A model generated the notes under the pieces. That model saw nothing but the letters and a program-made list of their open reading frames with translations. It ran no database searches and was not told the origin of the DNA. The translations under genes were made by a program, and so were the position numbers. From positions 15,637 through 79,636 of the forward strand of contig CAAGKZ010000068.1 of NCBI GenBank assembly GCA_900770665.1: 64,000 nt of DNA. The letters are read 5' to 3'. Position 1 is the stretch's first letter. Each line of letters opens with the position of its first letter. Shown here in pieces: positions 33,602 through 41,749 of this stretch. Origin of the DNA: Bacteroidaceae bacterium. GTDB lineage: Bacteria > Bacteroidota > Bacteroidia > Bacteroidales > Bacteroidaceae.

Positions 33602-35854
33602 TTAATTGTCTGTTAAAGTGTTTGTTGTTAAATATTTTTCCCAATTTTCAATTACTTGGTTATCAATATACCACTTTTTATCTTTGAACTCTATTTGGGT
33701 GGTTGTGCTTTGTTCTATGTTATTTTGACGAATAAAAGCATTATATCCTTCGAGCAAAATGTCGGCATCATTCTTGTATGTTCCTTTATAGAGATAATGT
33801 TTGCCGTTATCGTCTTTCTTTAATATACCTTTTGCAGCGTAGTTCCACAAACGTTTATCTTTAATTAGAGCATATTTCCAATCATCGTTATTATAAATAG
33901 TATCTATATTATCTTTTAAGACTTTTTGAAGCGGAACCTTCAATGCTCCGTTCAAAAGTTTTCGCAAACCATCGTGCTCATCATTAAATTTCATAACCTC
34001 TACATCTTTCAAATCTTTATCTTCTGTTTTCGCAAGAATTGCTTGGAATAGAGTGATTAGATTATTGTTGCCACGCAAGAATGTTGTTGGACCTCCGATA
34101 TATTTTTCGATAGTATCGTATATATTGTCATTATTAAACAAGTTATTATCCAATAAACAATCAATATTCCCCGAGAATATCCACAATGATTCTAATTTTT
34201 CTAATATTTCCTCGGCGTTTTTGTTTTTGTCATCATTAATTATTCCAATCTTTCTTATTTCTTCTTGTAATTGTTTTTTGTTGTCATTTACCTCATCATC
34301 TCCATTGTTACTAATATTGAGAGATTTTAGATATTTAACAGCATTGTCTGAATAAATATCAAGGAAACCATCGTCGCTTTTGAGTTTATCTACCAACTCT
34401 TTAATGAATTTCAGTCTTGTTCTATAAGATGGGTAAGTCGGTAGTTCCTTATAGTATGCGAGGTTGCTTAATACTCTCAGCCAATGTTTAAAGCTATCAA
34501 TATTATCCTTATCTATTTTTGCATGCTGAAGATATAAGCAGATACCATACATTACAACGCGTTCTTGGAACGAGTAGCTCTTTATACTGCTGTCACTCTT
34601 CTCTTTATTGCTATTTTCATATTGTGGGAGAAAAGCATATTTTTTTGTTGACAAAAGAGGAATTTGTTCCTCAAAACACTTGGGGTCTTCTATATTGTCT
34701 AACAGCGTCTTGAGTTCATCAATACAATTGCAATTTGCGATATTGTCAAGCAGTATAGTCAGTTCATCAATACAATCTTTATCAATGAGTTCTTTGTAAT
34801 GATTGTACGACGTATACTCTTCTTGTTCATTTTCAAACAGCAACGTATATATTTTATCTTTCCCTTTATTGTTTTTGTTTTCTTCATTGCCGTCCTTATT
34901 CTGGTAGTTGGCATTATATCTGTTGAGTAAAAAACGCTTGATGAAAGTAAAAAACATGTCATCTACACTATTCTGCTCTTTTCGCTGTTGCCAAAAAATG
35001 TCTGTCCAATATATATCCCATTTGGTTAAAATATACTCATTATATTCGGGAGTGACATATTTCTTTAAAACATCATCCTTTAAGAACTCTTCTATTAAAT
35101 CTGCTTTAAAATTTTCAAAACCGGTCAACTGCTCACCTCGTGCATTCATCTTTACGTAAAGATTGTCGGGTTGTTTAATTCCCACTAAATCCAAATGATA
35201 GAATTTGACAAGGCTTTCTTCAAACAACTTCTCAAGGTAACCATAATCCTCCTTAAATACTTGTTCAATACCATCGTTGTTAGGAATTATCTCCTCTTTC
35301 TTGTTCTGCTTCTTCTTTGTATAAGTGCCCGAAAGTATTCTTAAAATTGATTGCACGGTTGGGTCTTGGTTCCATCCCAGATTAAAACCACTATGCATTT
35401 GTATTGAGTCGGATAACAATCGTATTTCATTTTCCGTACTATTATTCTCGCTTCTTAAATAAGATATCGTATTCTCATCGCAAAGCCAAGTCATGAAATC
35501 CTTGGATGACTCTCTTGTTTCATAAGTGAATTTCCTTAACCTTTCAAGACGTTTTTTTGACGTTTCTTCGTCTTTGTTTTTTAACGTGGCATACCACATC
35601 AAAGTCCATATGGTTGTCAATCGTTGCTGCCCGTCCAATGGGTATATAACACCGTCTATTTTAGTACCATAGACAAAGTCAAGCAACAGCTCTTTTTTGC
35701 CTTCTAAGGCTGTATGGATTTGATTGAGAAACTTTTTTCTTAGTTCCTCTTTTCCGGCACGTCCTTGTGCATAATCTCTTTGGAAAGTGGGTATGACAAC
35801 TTTGTGATTTTCCAAAATGTCCCACAATGATGTTGTTATTGTTATGGGTTCCAT
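33602..35854 (-). CDS. DUF262 protein (GmrS/ParB-like), AT-rich
   Basis: Large 750-aa cytoplasmic protein. The N-terminal DUF262 domain has 'VVIPTFQRDYAQGR' and the nucleotide/DNA-handling motif 'YPLDGQQRLTTIWTL'. 'LVGIKQPDNLYVKMNARGEQLTGFENFKADLI' (split: YVKMNARG, LTGFENFK) is the second conserved block. The remainder is helical and charged, with no HNH motif. DUF262 proteins are ParB/Srx-fold subunits of type IV restriction (GmrSD) and other defence systems. Two base pairs separate it from the upstream DUF262-DUF1524 gene, so the pair is one unit. Base composition is much more AT-rich than flanking housekeeping genes, a sign of transfer. Confidence 0.85.
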   Translation of the reverse strand: MEPITITTSLWDILENHKVVIPTFQRDYAQGRAGKEELRKKFLNQIHTALEGKKELLLDFVYGTKIDGVIYPLDGQQRLTTIWTLMWYATLKNKDEETSKKRLERLRKFTYETRESSKDFMTWLCDENTISYLRSENNSTENEIRLLSDSIQMHSGFNLGWNQDPTVQSILRILSGTYTKKKQNKKEEIIPNNDGIEQVFKEDYGYLEKLFEESLVKFYHLDLVGIKQPDNLYVKMNARGEQLTGFENFKADLIEEFLKDDVLKKYVTPEYNEYILTKWDIYWTDIFWQQRKEQNSVDDMFFTFIKRFLLNRYNANYQNKDGNEENKNNKGKDKIYTLLFENEQEEYTSYNHYKELIDKDCIDELTILLDNIANCNCIDELKTLLDNIEDPKCFEEQIPLLSTKKYAFLPQYENSNKEKSDSSIKSYSFQERVVMYGICLYLQHAKIDKDNIDSFKHWLRVLSNLAYYKELPTYPSYRTRLKFIKELVDKLKSDDGFLDIYSDNAVKYLKSLNISNNGDDEVNDNKKQLQEEIRKIGIINDDKNKNAEEILEKLESLWIFSGNIDCLLDNNLFNNDNIYDTIEKYIGGPTTFLRGNNNLITLFQAILAKTEDKDLKDVEVMKFNDEHDGLRKLLNGALKVPLQKVLKDNIDTIYNNDDWKYALIKDKRLWNYAAKGILKKDDNGKHYLYKGTYKNDADILLEGYNAFIRQNNIEQSTTTQIEFKDKKWYIDNQVIENWEKYLTTNTLTDN

Positions 35855-35856
35855 TA

Positions 35857-37980
35857 TTATTGTTCTTTGCTGCCGGAAGGCATGAATTCTTTTAAAACGT
35901 TTGCTATATCGCTTTTATAATTATTAAAATCCTCTTCATTCCAAGTAATGAATGAATTAGTGTGTGGTGAATAATATTTCATAAACACATTTCTTGTGAC
36001 AGGTGGAATGAATGCACTTGTACCATTATCCCTCGATTCATCTTCAGTAAGAACCCATTTCTCATCCATTTTTTTTAATACAAGTATGTACGACATGCAT
36101 CTGTCTTTTGCCATAATTGTCAATCTTTTTCTTGGGAAGATTGAATTGCCGTATCCGCGGTTGGTAGAAGAGTCCAGCAGGGTGAAGTTGCCAATTTGAT
36201 TTTTTTTGTTTACATCCAAATTACTTCCGTTATTTTTGGATAACTCCTTAACTGCATCATCCCATAGGGGCTTAAATGAAAACTTATTGATTTTTTCTAT
36301 GATTTCATCTTCAATTATCTTATCATTCTCACACCTATATACAATATGTTCTATGATACTTTCGTAGAGTTTTTGGTATTGGGGATAATTACCGTTACAT
36401 TTATCTTTGTATTGATACAGCCACAAAAGTTTTGAGAAATTGTCGTTCAGTTTATTGGTTGTGTTTGAATCAATGTGTTCGACATCCCATTTTTCGGTTT
36501 TGTAGAGTTTGAACGGGAATTTGTAGAAAACAGAATATTTGAATTTATCTTCTGATTCCACCAATTTGTTCTGGTTAATGACTGTTTGAATGTTGTGAAG
36601 CAATAGTATTGGCCTGCATGCTGTTTTGTCGGGATCCTCATTTGACTTGTCTCCTAAACTGTCATCGGCATACTGTATTTCTAGAATATTTCCGTTATAA
36701 TCGTTTCTAAAAGGCTTTTTTAAAGTTGCCTTTATCTCTTCCTTTAAAAAAACTACAAACTTATTTTTGTTATGACGATTTTTCCACTCCTCGTACAATT
36801 TATTAATATACTGATTCTCTTTATTGCAGCATAGCAAGAAACCGATATAATGGTAGAATTCTACATCTCTAAACCATTCGGTCAGTGTTGCAAACAAAGA
36901 TTTTACTTCTTTCCATTGCTTGTCAAATTCCTGTTTGTCTTTTGATTCTTTAAAAAGAATGTCATAATGCCGGAATGTCCTGTATTTGTCAGTTCCTATT
37001 TTTTCTTTATGTTGTTTTAATATGTCTCGCTTATTATCAAGTTCTGCCTTTTGTTGTTTATTTATTTTTCCATCAATTTTCAGTTCACTTTCTTTTTGGG
37101 CAATATAATGATTGCATAAAGTATCAAAAAGGAAATCAATTCTTGTAGGCTTATTATACTCTTTATCGTGGATAAAGTACCAGAACTCATCATTCTGCAG
37201 ACTTTGTTCTATTTCATTCCATTCATTAGCTATTTCATATTTTCTTATGATGGATTTTTCGTCAAAGTTGGTTTGACTCAATATCAAGGCTTTTATCAGT
37301 TCTGAATTTGTCAAACTGATTTTGCCGATATTTAATCTAGTAAACACCTCTATGACATTTTCTTCATTTGTTTCATACCAAATGAACTGTGTCTTTGATA
37401 GAACAATCTCTTTTATTTCTTTTTTTATGTTATCGTTTTCTTTAAACCATAGGTCTATTTTATTGTATACTTGAGAAATATGGTAATTGTCAACGGTGTC
37501 TTTATTCTCTTCGAAATGTCCTTCTCGTATTTTTTTAAGAAAATCAGAAGTATCACCACGGGTCTCATATTCTATAGAATACAAATCTTTTGGTGCTCCT
37601 AAGTAACTTAATAAAAGGAAAATGGTAGTAAGTCGTTGTTGCCCATCTATGACTTCCCACTTTTCGTCTTTTTTATATTCTTCTCTAATTAGCTTGTGTG
37701 CCTCTTCTTCTGTTTTTTCCCCGATCTCTATGGTTATGGACTTTATTCCATGGGTAGAAATACGCTTGACGGCAAGCGGTTGCATGCAGTAGAAGTTATC
37801 GCAACCAGTTTCCTTTCTTGCGATTTTTTCTCTGAACTCATTCAAGTCATCAAGTAAATCCTCAACCTGTTTTTCTTTCCATTTGTAGCCACGCTGATAA
37901 TTGGGGATAAAGAAATTCATACCCAATAATTCTTCTACACGTTTGAGTTCTACCTTGCAACCACTGCTTTTAACTTCCAT
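35857..37980 (-). CDS. DUF262-DUF1524 protein (GmrSD-like nuclease), AT-rich
   Basis: Predicted defence nuclease of 707 aa. DUF262 at the N-terminus: 'FFIPNYQRGYKWKEKQVEDLL', 'WEVIDGQQRLTTIFLLLSYL', and 'NVIEVFTRLNIGKISLTNSELIKALIL' (split blocks). The C-terminal DUF1524 HNH/His-Me finger domain shows 'WDVEHIDSNTTNKL', 'NQIGNFTLLDSSTNRGYGN' and 'FPRKRLTIM', the usual catalytic His and Asn positions. GmrSD enzymes cut modified phage DNA. It is the first gene of the island, 76 bp from the end of prmA; no consensus promoter is visible in that gap. Confidence 0.88.
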   Translation of the reverse strand: MEVKSSGCKVELKRVEELLGMNFFIPNYQRGYKWKEKQVEDLLDDLNEFREKIARKETGCDNFYCMQPLAVKRISTHGIKSITIEIGEKTEEEAHKLIREEYKKDEKWEVIDGQQRLTTIFLLLSYLGAPKDLYSIEYETRGDTSDFLKKIREGHFEENKDTVDNYHISQVYNKIDLWFKENDNIKKEIKEIVLSKTQFIWYETNEENVIEVFTRLNIGKISLTNSELIKALILSQTNFDEKSIIRKYEIANEWNEIEQSLQNDEFWYFIHDKEYNKPTRIDFLFDTLCNHYIAQKESELKIDGKINKQQKAELDNKRDILKQHKEKIGTDKYRTFRHYDILFKESKDKQEFDKQWKEVKSLFATLTEWFRDVEFYHYIGFLLCCNKENQYINKLYEEWKNRHNKNKFVVFLKEEIKATLKKPFRNDYNGNILEIQYADDSLGDKSNEDPDKTACRPILLLHNIQTVINQNKLVESEDKFKYSVFYKFPFKLYKTEKWDVEHIDSNTTNKLNDNFSKLLWLYQYKDKCNGNYPQYQKLYESIIEHIVYRCENDKIIEDEIIEKINKFSFKPLWDDAVKELSKNNGSNLDVNKKNQIGNFTLLDSSTNRGYGNSIFPRKRLTIMAKDRCMSYILVLKKMDEKWVLTEDESRDNGTSAFIPPVTRNVFMKYYSPHTNSFITWNEEDFNNYKSDIANVLKEFMPSGSKEQ

Positions 37981-38056
37981 TATGTTGTTCTATATTGTGT
38001 TTTTTACTTATCGCTTTCTTCTGCCTGGCGGGCTTTTTTTGTCTCCTGTGTGGCTA

Positions 38057-38905
38057 TTACTCTTTTACAAACCTCATCATTGCCCAACGGTTGTCATCGG
38101 CGTAGTCGAGGTAACGCAGGCCGTGCTGTGCAGCCTCGGCCTTGAGCACTTCCATGTCCTCGGTGTAGAAGCCGCTGATAAAGAGCAGTGACCCTGCGTG
38201 CATGGCCTTTACGTAGTTACAGATGTCGGCAAGCAGTATGTTGCGGTTGATGTTGGCAATGACAACATCAAAACTGTCGGTGGGCTTTATTGCATCGGCA
38301 CCGCCAAGGCGCACCTCAATGTCGGGGGTGTTGTTGAGGATTATGTTCTCCTTTGCGTTCTCGTAGGCGAACTCATCAATGTCAATGGCTACAACGTCCG
38401 TTGCACCGTGCTTGCGTGCAAGGATGGCGAGCAGGGCAGTGCCGCAACCCATGTCGAGCACGCTCTTGCCTGTCATTTCCTGGGCAAGGATGGCGCGCAG
38501 CATGTGGCATGTCGTCTGGTGATAGCCTGTGCCGAATGCCATCTTGGGGTCAATGAGGATGTCGTAGCGTGCGGCAGGCACGTCCTTGTGGAAGGTGCTG
38601 TGTATTACGCAGTCGTTGCCAAGCACAATGGGCTGGAAGTAGTTCTTCTCCCACTCGGCGTTCCAGTCCTCGCCCTCGATGAATTCGTCGCTGTATGTTA
38701 TCTCAAACCCCTCGAGCGGGAACGCAGCCACAACGGCGGCAACGCTGTCGGCATCATATAAAGCCTGTGGCGCATAGGCCGACATTCCGTCTTCCTCGGG
38801 CAGGAAACTCTCGAAACCGACTTCGGCAAGCAGTGCTGCAAGCACATCGGTGGCAACTTCTTCGTTAGGGGTCACTGTAAATTTTACTCTTGTATAATCG
38901 TTCAT
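38057..38905 (-). CDS. prmA: Ribosomal protein L11 methyltransferase
   Basis: SAM-dependent enzyme that trimethylates ribosomal protein L11. The 282-aa protein has the PrmA N-terminal substrate domain, 'MAFGTGYHQTTCHM', motif I 'VLDMGCGTALLAILARKHGA', 'VVAIDIDEFAYENAKENIILN' (split) and the NPPY-like 'VIANINRNIL'. Length equals that of Bacteroidetes PrmA. It has its own promoter at complement 39003-39033, which overlaps the 3' end of the MATE gene. The DUF262 island begins immediately downstream. Confidence 0.95.
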   Translation of the reverse strand: MNDYTRVKFTVTPNEEVATDVLAALLAEVGFESFLPEEDGMSAYAPQALYDADSVAAVVAAFPLEGFEITYSDEFIEGEDWNAEWEKNYFQPIVLGNDCVIHSTFHKDVPAARYDILIDPKMAFGTGYHQTTCHMLRAILAQEMTGKSVLDMGCGTALLAILARKHGATDVVAIDIDEFAYENAKENIILNNTPDIEVRLGGADAIKPTDSFDVVIANINRNILLADICNYVKAMHAGSLLFISGFYTEDMEVLKAEAAQHGLRYLDYADDNRWAMMRFVKE

Positions 38906-39002
38906 GGTTTGGTGAATATGCTCCCCTCCGGCCTTTGGCCACCTCCCTTCGCAGTGAGTGGAGGAGTTTGTTGGCAGTATGGAGCGTTTTGTTTAATATT
39001 TG

Positions 39003-39033
39003 CTAAGATAATGCTTTTGTAAATGTTATGCAA
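39003..39033 (-). promoter_or_regulatory. Bacteroidota-type promoter for prmA
   Basis: Minus strand TTG, exactly 20-nt spacer, TATCTTAG (one mismatch). About 100 bp upstream of prmA; the interval 38906-39002 also contains a CTCCCCTCCGGCC / GGCCACCTCCC type repeat. Confidence 0.6.
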
Positions 39034-40366
39034 TACTCTCTCTGTTTTTCAGTGTGTGGCGGAATCGCAGATAGAACATCACGCCTGCACTTGTCAGTCC
39101 AAAGGGGAACGACATCCACACGCCGGGCAGGCCAAAGTCAAGCACAAAACCGAAGATGTATCCGGCAGGCAATGAAATGACAATGTATGCGATGAAGGCG
39201 AACAGCATCATTGGCTTCACGTCGGCAATGCCGCGCAGAGCATTTGCGTAGTTGCTCTGCAGGCCGTCGCCAATCTGGTAAAGCACAAAGGGTATTATTA
39301 GCTGAGCCACAAGCTGCACCACAAAGACATCGTCGGTGAATATTGTGCCAATGACATTACGGAGTGAATATACTGCAACCGACGTAATCACAGCCGTCAA
39401 TGTTATCAGATGGAACCCCGATGTCGCAACTCTTTTTATGTTTGCAGTGTCACCTGTGCCATTGTAGTTACTCACCTTAACCGATACCGCAGCTGCCATG
39501 CCATAGTAAATCATGAAACCAAGCTGTCCCACGGTGCACATTATCTGGTGAGCCTCGAGTGCTTTTGAACCAAGCCAGCCTACCATGATGGTGGCAAGGC
39601 TGAACGACGCCGTTTCCATTCCCATCTGTGCTGCAATGGGCAATCCCAGACGGTAGAGCTCCTTCTGTCGTCTCCTTGAAATGTCTGTTCTCCAAAATCC
39701 TGTTGCGTATGCATGGTAGCGTTTACTCTTTAGGAATATCGCAAGTGACAGGGTAAGCATTACCATGCGCGACAGCAGGGTCGATATGCCCGCGCCCAAC
39801 AGGCCAAGCTCGGGGAAACCGCATTTTCCAAAAATGAGCAGATAGTTGCCCACGATGTTCAGTACATTGCCCATGAGCAGTATCCACATGGATGTCTTTG
39901 TGTCGGTGATACCGTCGGCAAACTGCTTGAATGCGTTGAAAAGCAAGGTGAACGGTATTGATATCAGCAGGGTTATGTAGTATGGTCGCATCAACCCCAA
40001 CAACTCTTCGGGTTGGCCAAGATTTCCAATGTTCAGGTACAATATCCACATTACTGACATCAGCAATATCGACATTGAGCCGTTTGCGAATAGCGCGTTC
40101 CTGAACATGCCGCCTGCTTCATCTCTTTTGCCTTTTCCAAAGAGCTTGCCTACGATTGGTGTGAGACCGTATGAGAAACCAGTGGCAAAGATGATGGCAA
40201 GGTTGAACATGTTGTTCACAAAGCTTGCTGCTGCCAAGTCGTTGCCGGCATGACGGCTTACCATAAAAGTGTCAATGAAGGATACAAAGATTATGCCCAA
40301 CTGTCCAATGACAATGGGCACACCCAACCGGGCCAAATCCTTATAGTGAGTGGTAAAGGACTTCAA
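39026..40366 (-). CDS. MATE-family multidrug exporter, probable TTG start
   Basis: Inner-membrane cation antiporter of 446 aa with twelve helices. Recognised from 'LARLGVPIVIGQLGIIFVSFIDTFMVSRHAG' (split: PIVIGQLG, DTFMVSR), 'FSYGLTPIVGKLFGKGK', the repeated second-half motif 'PIAAQMGMETASFSLATIMVGWLG' (split) and 'LPAGYIFGF'. The frame stays open to 40540, but those 58 codons are heptanucleotide and mini-hairpin repeat DNA with no ATG; TTG at 40366 ('KSFTTHYKDLARLG') gives the family's normal length and is chosen. This is one of several genes here whose end abuts repeat DNA. Confidence 0.88.
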   Translation of the reverse strand: MKSFTTHYKDLARLGVPIVIGQLGIIFVSFIDTFMVSRHAGNDLAAASFVNNMFNLAIIFATGFSYGLTPIVGKLFGKGKRDEAGGMFRNALFANGSMSILLMSVMWILYLNIGNLGQPEELLGLMRPYYITLLISIPFTLLFNAFKQFADGITDTKTSMWILLMGNVLNIVGNYLLIFGKCGFPELGLLGAGISTLLSRMVMLTLSLAIFLKSKRYHAYATGFWRTDISRRRQKELYRLGLPIAAQMGMETASFSLATIMVGWLGSKALEAHQIMCTVGQLGFMIYYGMAAAVSVKVSNYNGTGDTANIKRVATSGFHLITLTAVITSVAVYSLRNVIGTIFTDDVFVVQLVAQLIIPFVLYQIGDGLQSNYANALRGIADVKPMMLFAFIAYIVISLPAGYIFGFVLDFGLPGVWMSFPFGLTSAGVMFYLRFRHTLKNRESIA

Positions 40367-40370
40367 TTTG

Positions 40371-40635
40371 AAGGTTAAATGTGAAAAGTGAAATGTGAAA
40401 GCTGCGGTTAAGCGAGCAAAAGCCAAGCTTGCTTGAGCTTTTACAGCGACAACGCGGACGAGCGTTGTTTGCGACAACGGGAGCTTTAGCTCCCCAAAGG
40501 AGTGCGACAAAGTCGCCTCAAAGCCAAGGTTCAAACGCACTAAGTGCGGTTAAAGGTTAAAGCTTGCTCGCACAAGTTTTCCGTTTTCCGCTTTCCGCTT
40601 TCCGTTTTCCGTTTTCCGTTTTCCATTTTCCGTTT
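40371..40635. repeat. Composite repeat: heptamer arms around a string of mini-hairpins
   Basis: Left arm has plus-strand GTGAAAA/GTGAAAT heptamers (40381-40400); right arm has the opposite orientation, TTTCCGT/TTTCCGC heptamers (40577-40635). Between them lie AAGCGAGCAAAA, CCAAGCTTGCTTGA and short inverted repeats CAACGC/GCGTTG, GGGAGC/GCTCCC (40479-40494), GCGAC/GTCGC and CGCAC/GTGCG (40536-40548). The core recurs at 61700-61735. Confidence 0.75.
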
Positions 40636-40638
40636 GTA

Positions 40639-41055
40639 TTACATTATCGCCACAAGTTCCATTTCAAAAATGAGTGTGGAATATGCGGGGATGGGGCCGC
40701 TGTCGCGTGTGCCGTAGCCCAATTGGTAGGGGATATATACTATCCAATGGTCGCCTACGTGCATCTGTGTGAGGGCTATCTGCCAGCCCACAATCAGGTC
40801 GCTGAGACGGAACGCCTCGGGGTATCCGCGCTCGTAGCTGCTGTCGAACACCTTGCCGTTGATGAGGCTGCCCTTGTAGTGCACGGTGACAACGCTGCCG
40901 CCACGTGGGCTGCGGTCGCCATCGCCCTGCTTAAGGATTTTTACAAGCACGCCCTGCGAGATTTCGTAGAGCTCTTCTTCGCCATCGCGCAACGCCTGCA
41001 TGAAAGCCTCGTTGCGCAGTTTGTATTCGTTGTTTTTTGGTTGTTTCTTTGCCAT
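40639..41055 (-). CDS. FKBP-type peptidyl-prolyl isomerase
   Basis: Peptidyl-prolyl cis-trans isomerase of 138 aa without signal peptide. The FKBP domain occupies the C-terminal 95 residues: 'VVTVHYKGSLINGKVFDSSY', 'VGWQIALTQMHVGDHWIVYIP', 'LGYGTRDSGPIPAYSTLIFEMEL' (split at the usual blocks). The hydrophobic active-site residues (Tyr, Phe, Val, Trp) are present. A charged N-terminal extension (about 35 residues) precedes it. Cytoplasmic location is inferred. Its stop is followed within 10 bp by the heptamer repeat arm; upstream lies a nonamer repeat block. Confidence 0.93.
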   Translation of the reverse strand: MAKKQPKNNEYKLRNEAFMQALRDGEEELYEISQGVLVKILKQGDGDRSPRGGSVVTVHYKGSLINGKVFDSSYERGYPEAFRLSDLIVGWQIALTQMHVGDHWIVYIPYQLGYGTRDSGPIPAYSTLIFEMELVAIM

Positions 41056-41073
41056 TGGTGGTTAATTTAATAA

Positions 41074-41312
41074 TGCCCAAAAGGGCGGAAAAGCTAAAAG
41101 GTTAATTGGGCGGACACGGTGGTGGGGGTGTCCGCGATTACAGGGCGGGCACCCGTTCTGCATCTTGTCATGTTGAGCGAAGTCGAAACATCTTTCTCTT
41201 CGCGCGCAAGGCGGACACGGCATGCCGTGTCCCTACGGTGGGCTATTGCGTTACATTTTTTCGCACCCTGCGCCCTTTAACCCTCCCTAGGGGGGAGGGC
41301 TTGGGAGGGGCC
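41074..41312. repeat. Mosaic of four intergenic repeat types
   Basis: In order: nonamer tract GCCCAAAAGGGCGGAAAAG (41074-41101); a TGTTGAGCGAAGTCGAAAC repeat of the kind dispersed in many Bacteroidota genomes (41171-41190); palindrome GGACACGGCATGCCGTGTCC (41213-41232); and the hairpin CCCTCCCTAGGGGGGAGGG (41282-41300). No gene in this stretch. Confidence 0.7.
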
Positions 41313-41317
41313 ATTTC

Positions 41318-41575
41318 TCAATCTCCCTCTATCATCAGTTCTTCTATTGCGCGGCAAAGTTGGTCGGGGCATGATGTGGGCTTGCCGTTGCAGCTTATAC
41401 CTTTGAGGCGTGCAATGATGTCCTCGTACTTCATGCCTGTGACAAGGCGGCTTATGCCTTGCAGGTTGCCGTTGCAACCACCATAGAACTTCACTTCTTT
41501 CAAAACGCCATCCTCGCCCGATACCTCAATGTATCGCGCACAGGTTCCGTGTGTGGTGTATGTTATTGTTTTCAT
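41318..41575 (-). CDS. TSCPD-domain protein (TIGR03905 family)
   Basis: Small 85-aa protein made of one TSCPD domain. 'YTTHGTCARYIEV', 'VKFYGGCNGNLQGISRLVTGM' (split) and 'GISCNGKPTSCPDQLCRAI' carry the family's cysteines, which in related ribonucleotide reductase C-termini bind metal. The stand-alone family TIGR03905 has no proven function. It is flanked on both sides by intergenic repeat blocks and is probably transcribed with the FKBP gene or alone. Assignment from the CX..SCPDQL signature is secure. Confidence 0.9.
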   Translation of the reverse strand: MKTITYTTHGTCARYIEVSGEDGVLKEVKFYGGCNGNLQGISRLVTGMKYEDIIARLKGISCNGKPTSCPDQLCRAIEELMIEGD

Positions 41576-41582
41576 GGTTTTT

Positions 41583-41745
41583 AAAATTAAGGCCTAAAAG
41601 GGCGTAAAGGGCTTTAAGGTTTATTTTTGGGGCGGAGGGTGATTTTTGCGGTTTGTTTCGAACTCCCTCCGCTGCGCTCGCCCCTCTTTGTCGAAAGAGG
41701 GGCAGTTGTTTTGCTGTTTTTGGGCGGGCACAGGCCCGCCCAAAA
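41583..41745. repeat. Nonamer tract and GC-rich hairpin repeat
   Basis: Tract GGCCTAAAAGGGCGTAAAGG (41591-41610) and continuation, then CCCCTCTTTGTCGAAAGAGG (41681-41700) as a hairpin with arms CCTCTTT/AAAGAGG, then GGGCGGGCACAGGCCCGCCC (41724-41743), a palindromic hairpin just 3' of the GH20 gene that may terminate it. Confidence 0.6.
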
Positions 41746-41749
41746 TAAG

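Noticed and set aside
41171..41192. TGTTGAGCGAAGTCGAAAC as part of a tRNA or structural RNA gene
   Set aside because: It matches a type of dispersed repeat known in Bacteroidota and has no cloverleaf around it; no tRNA or rRNA was found anywhere in the window.
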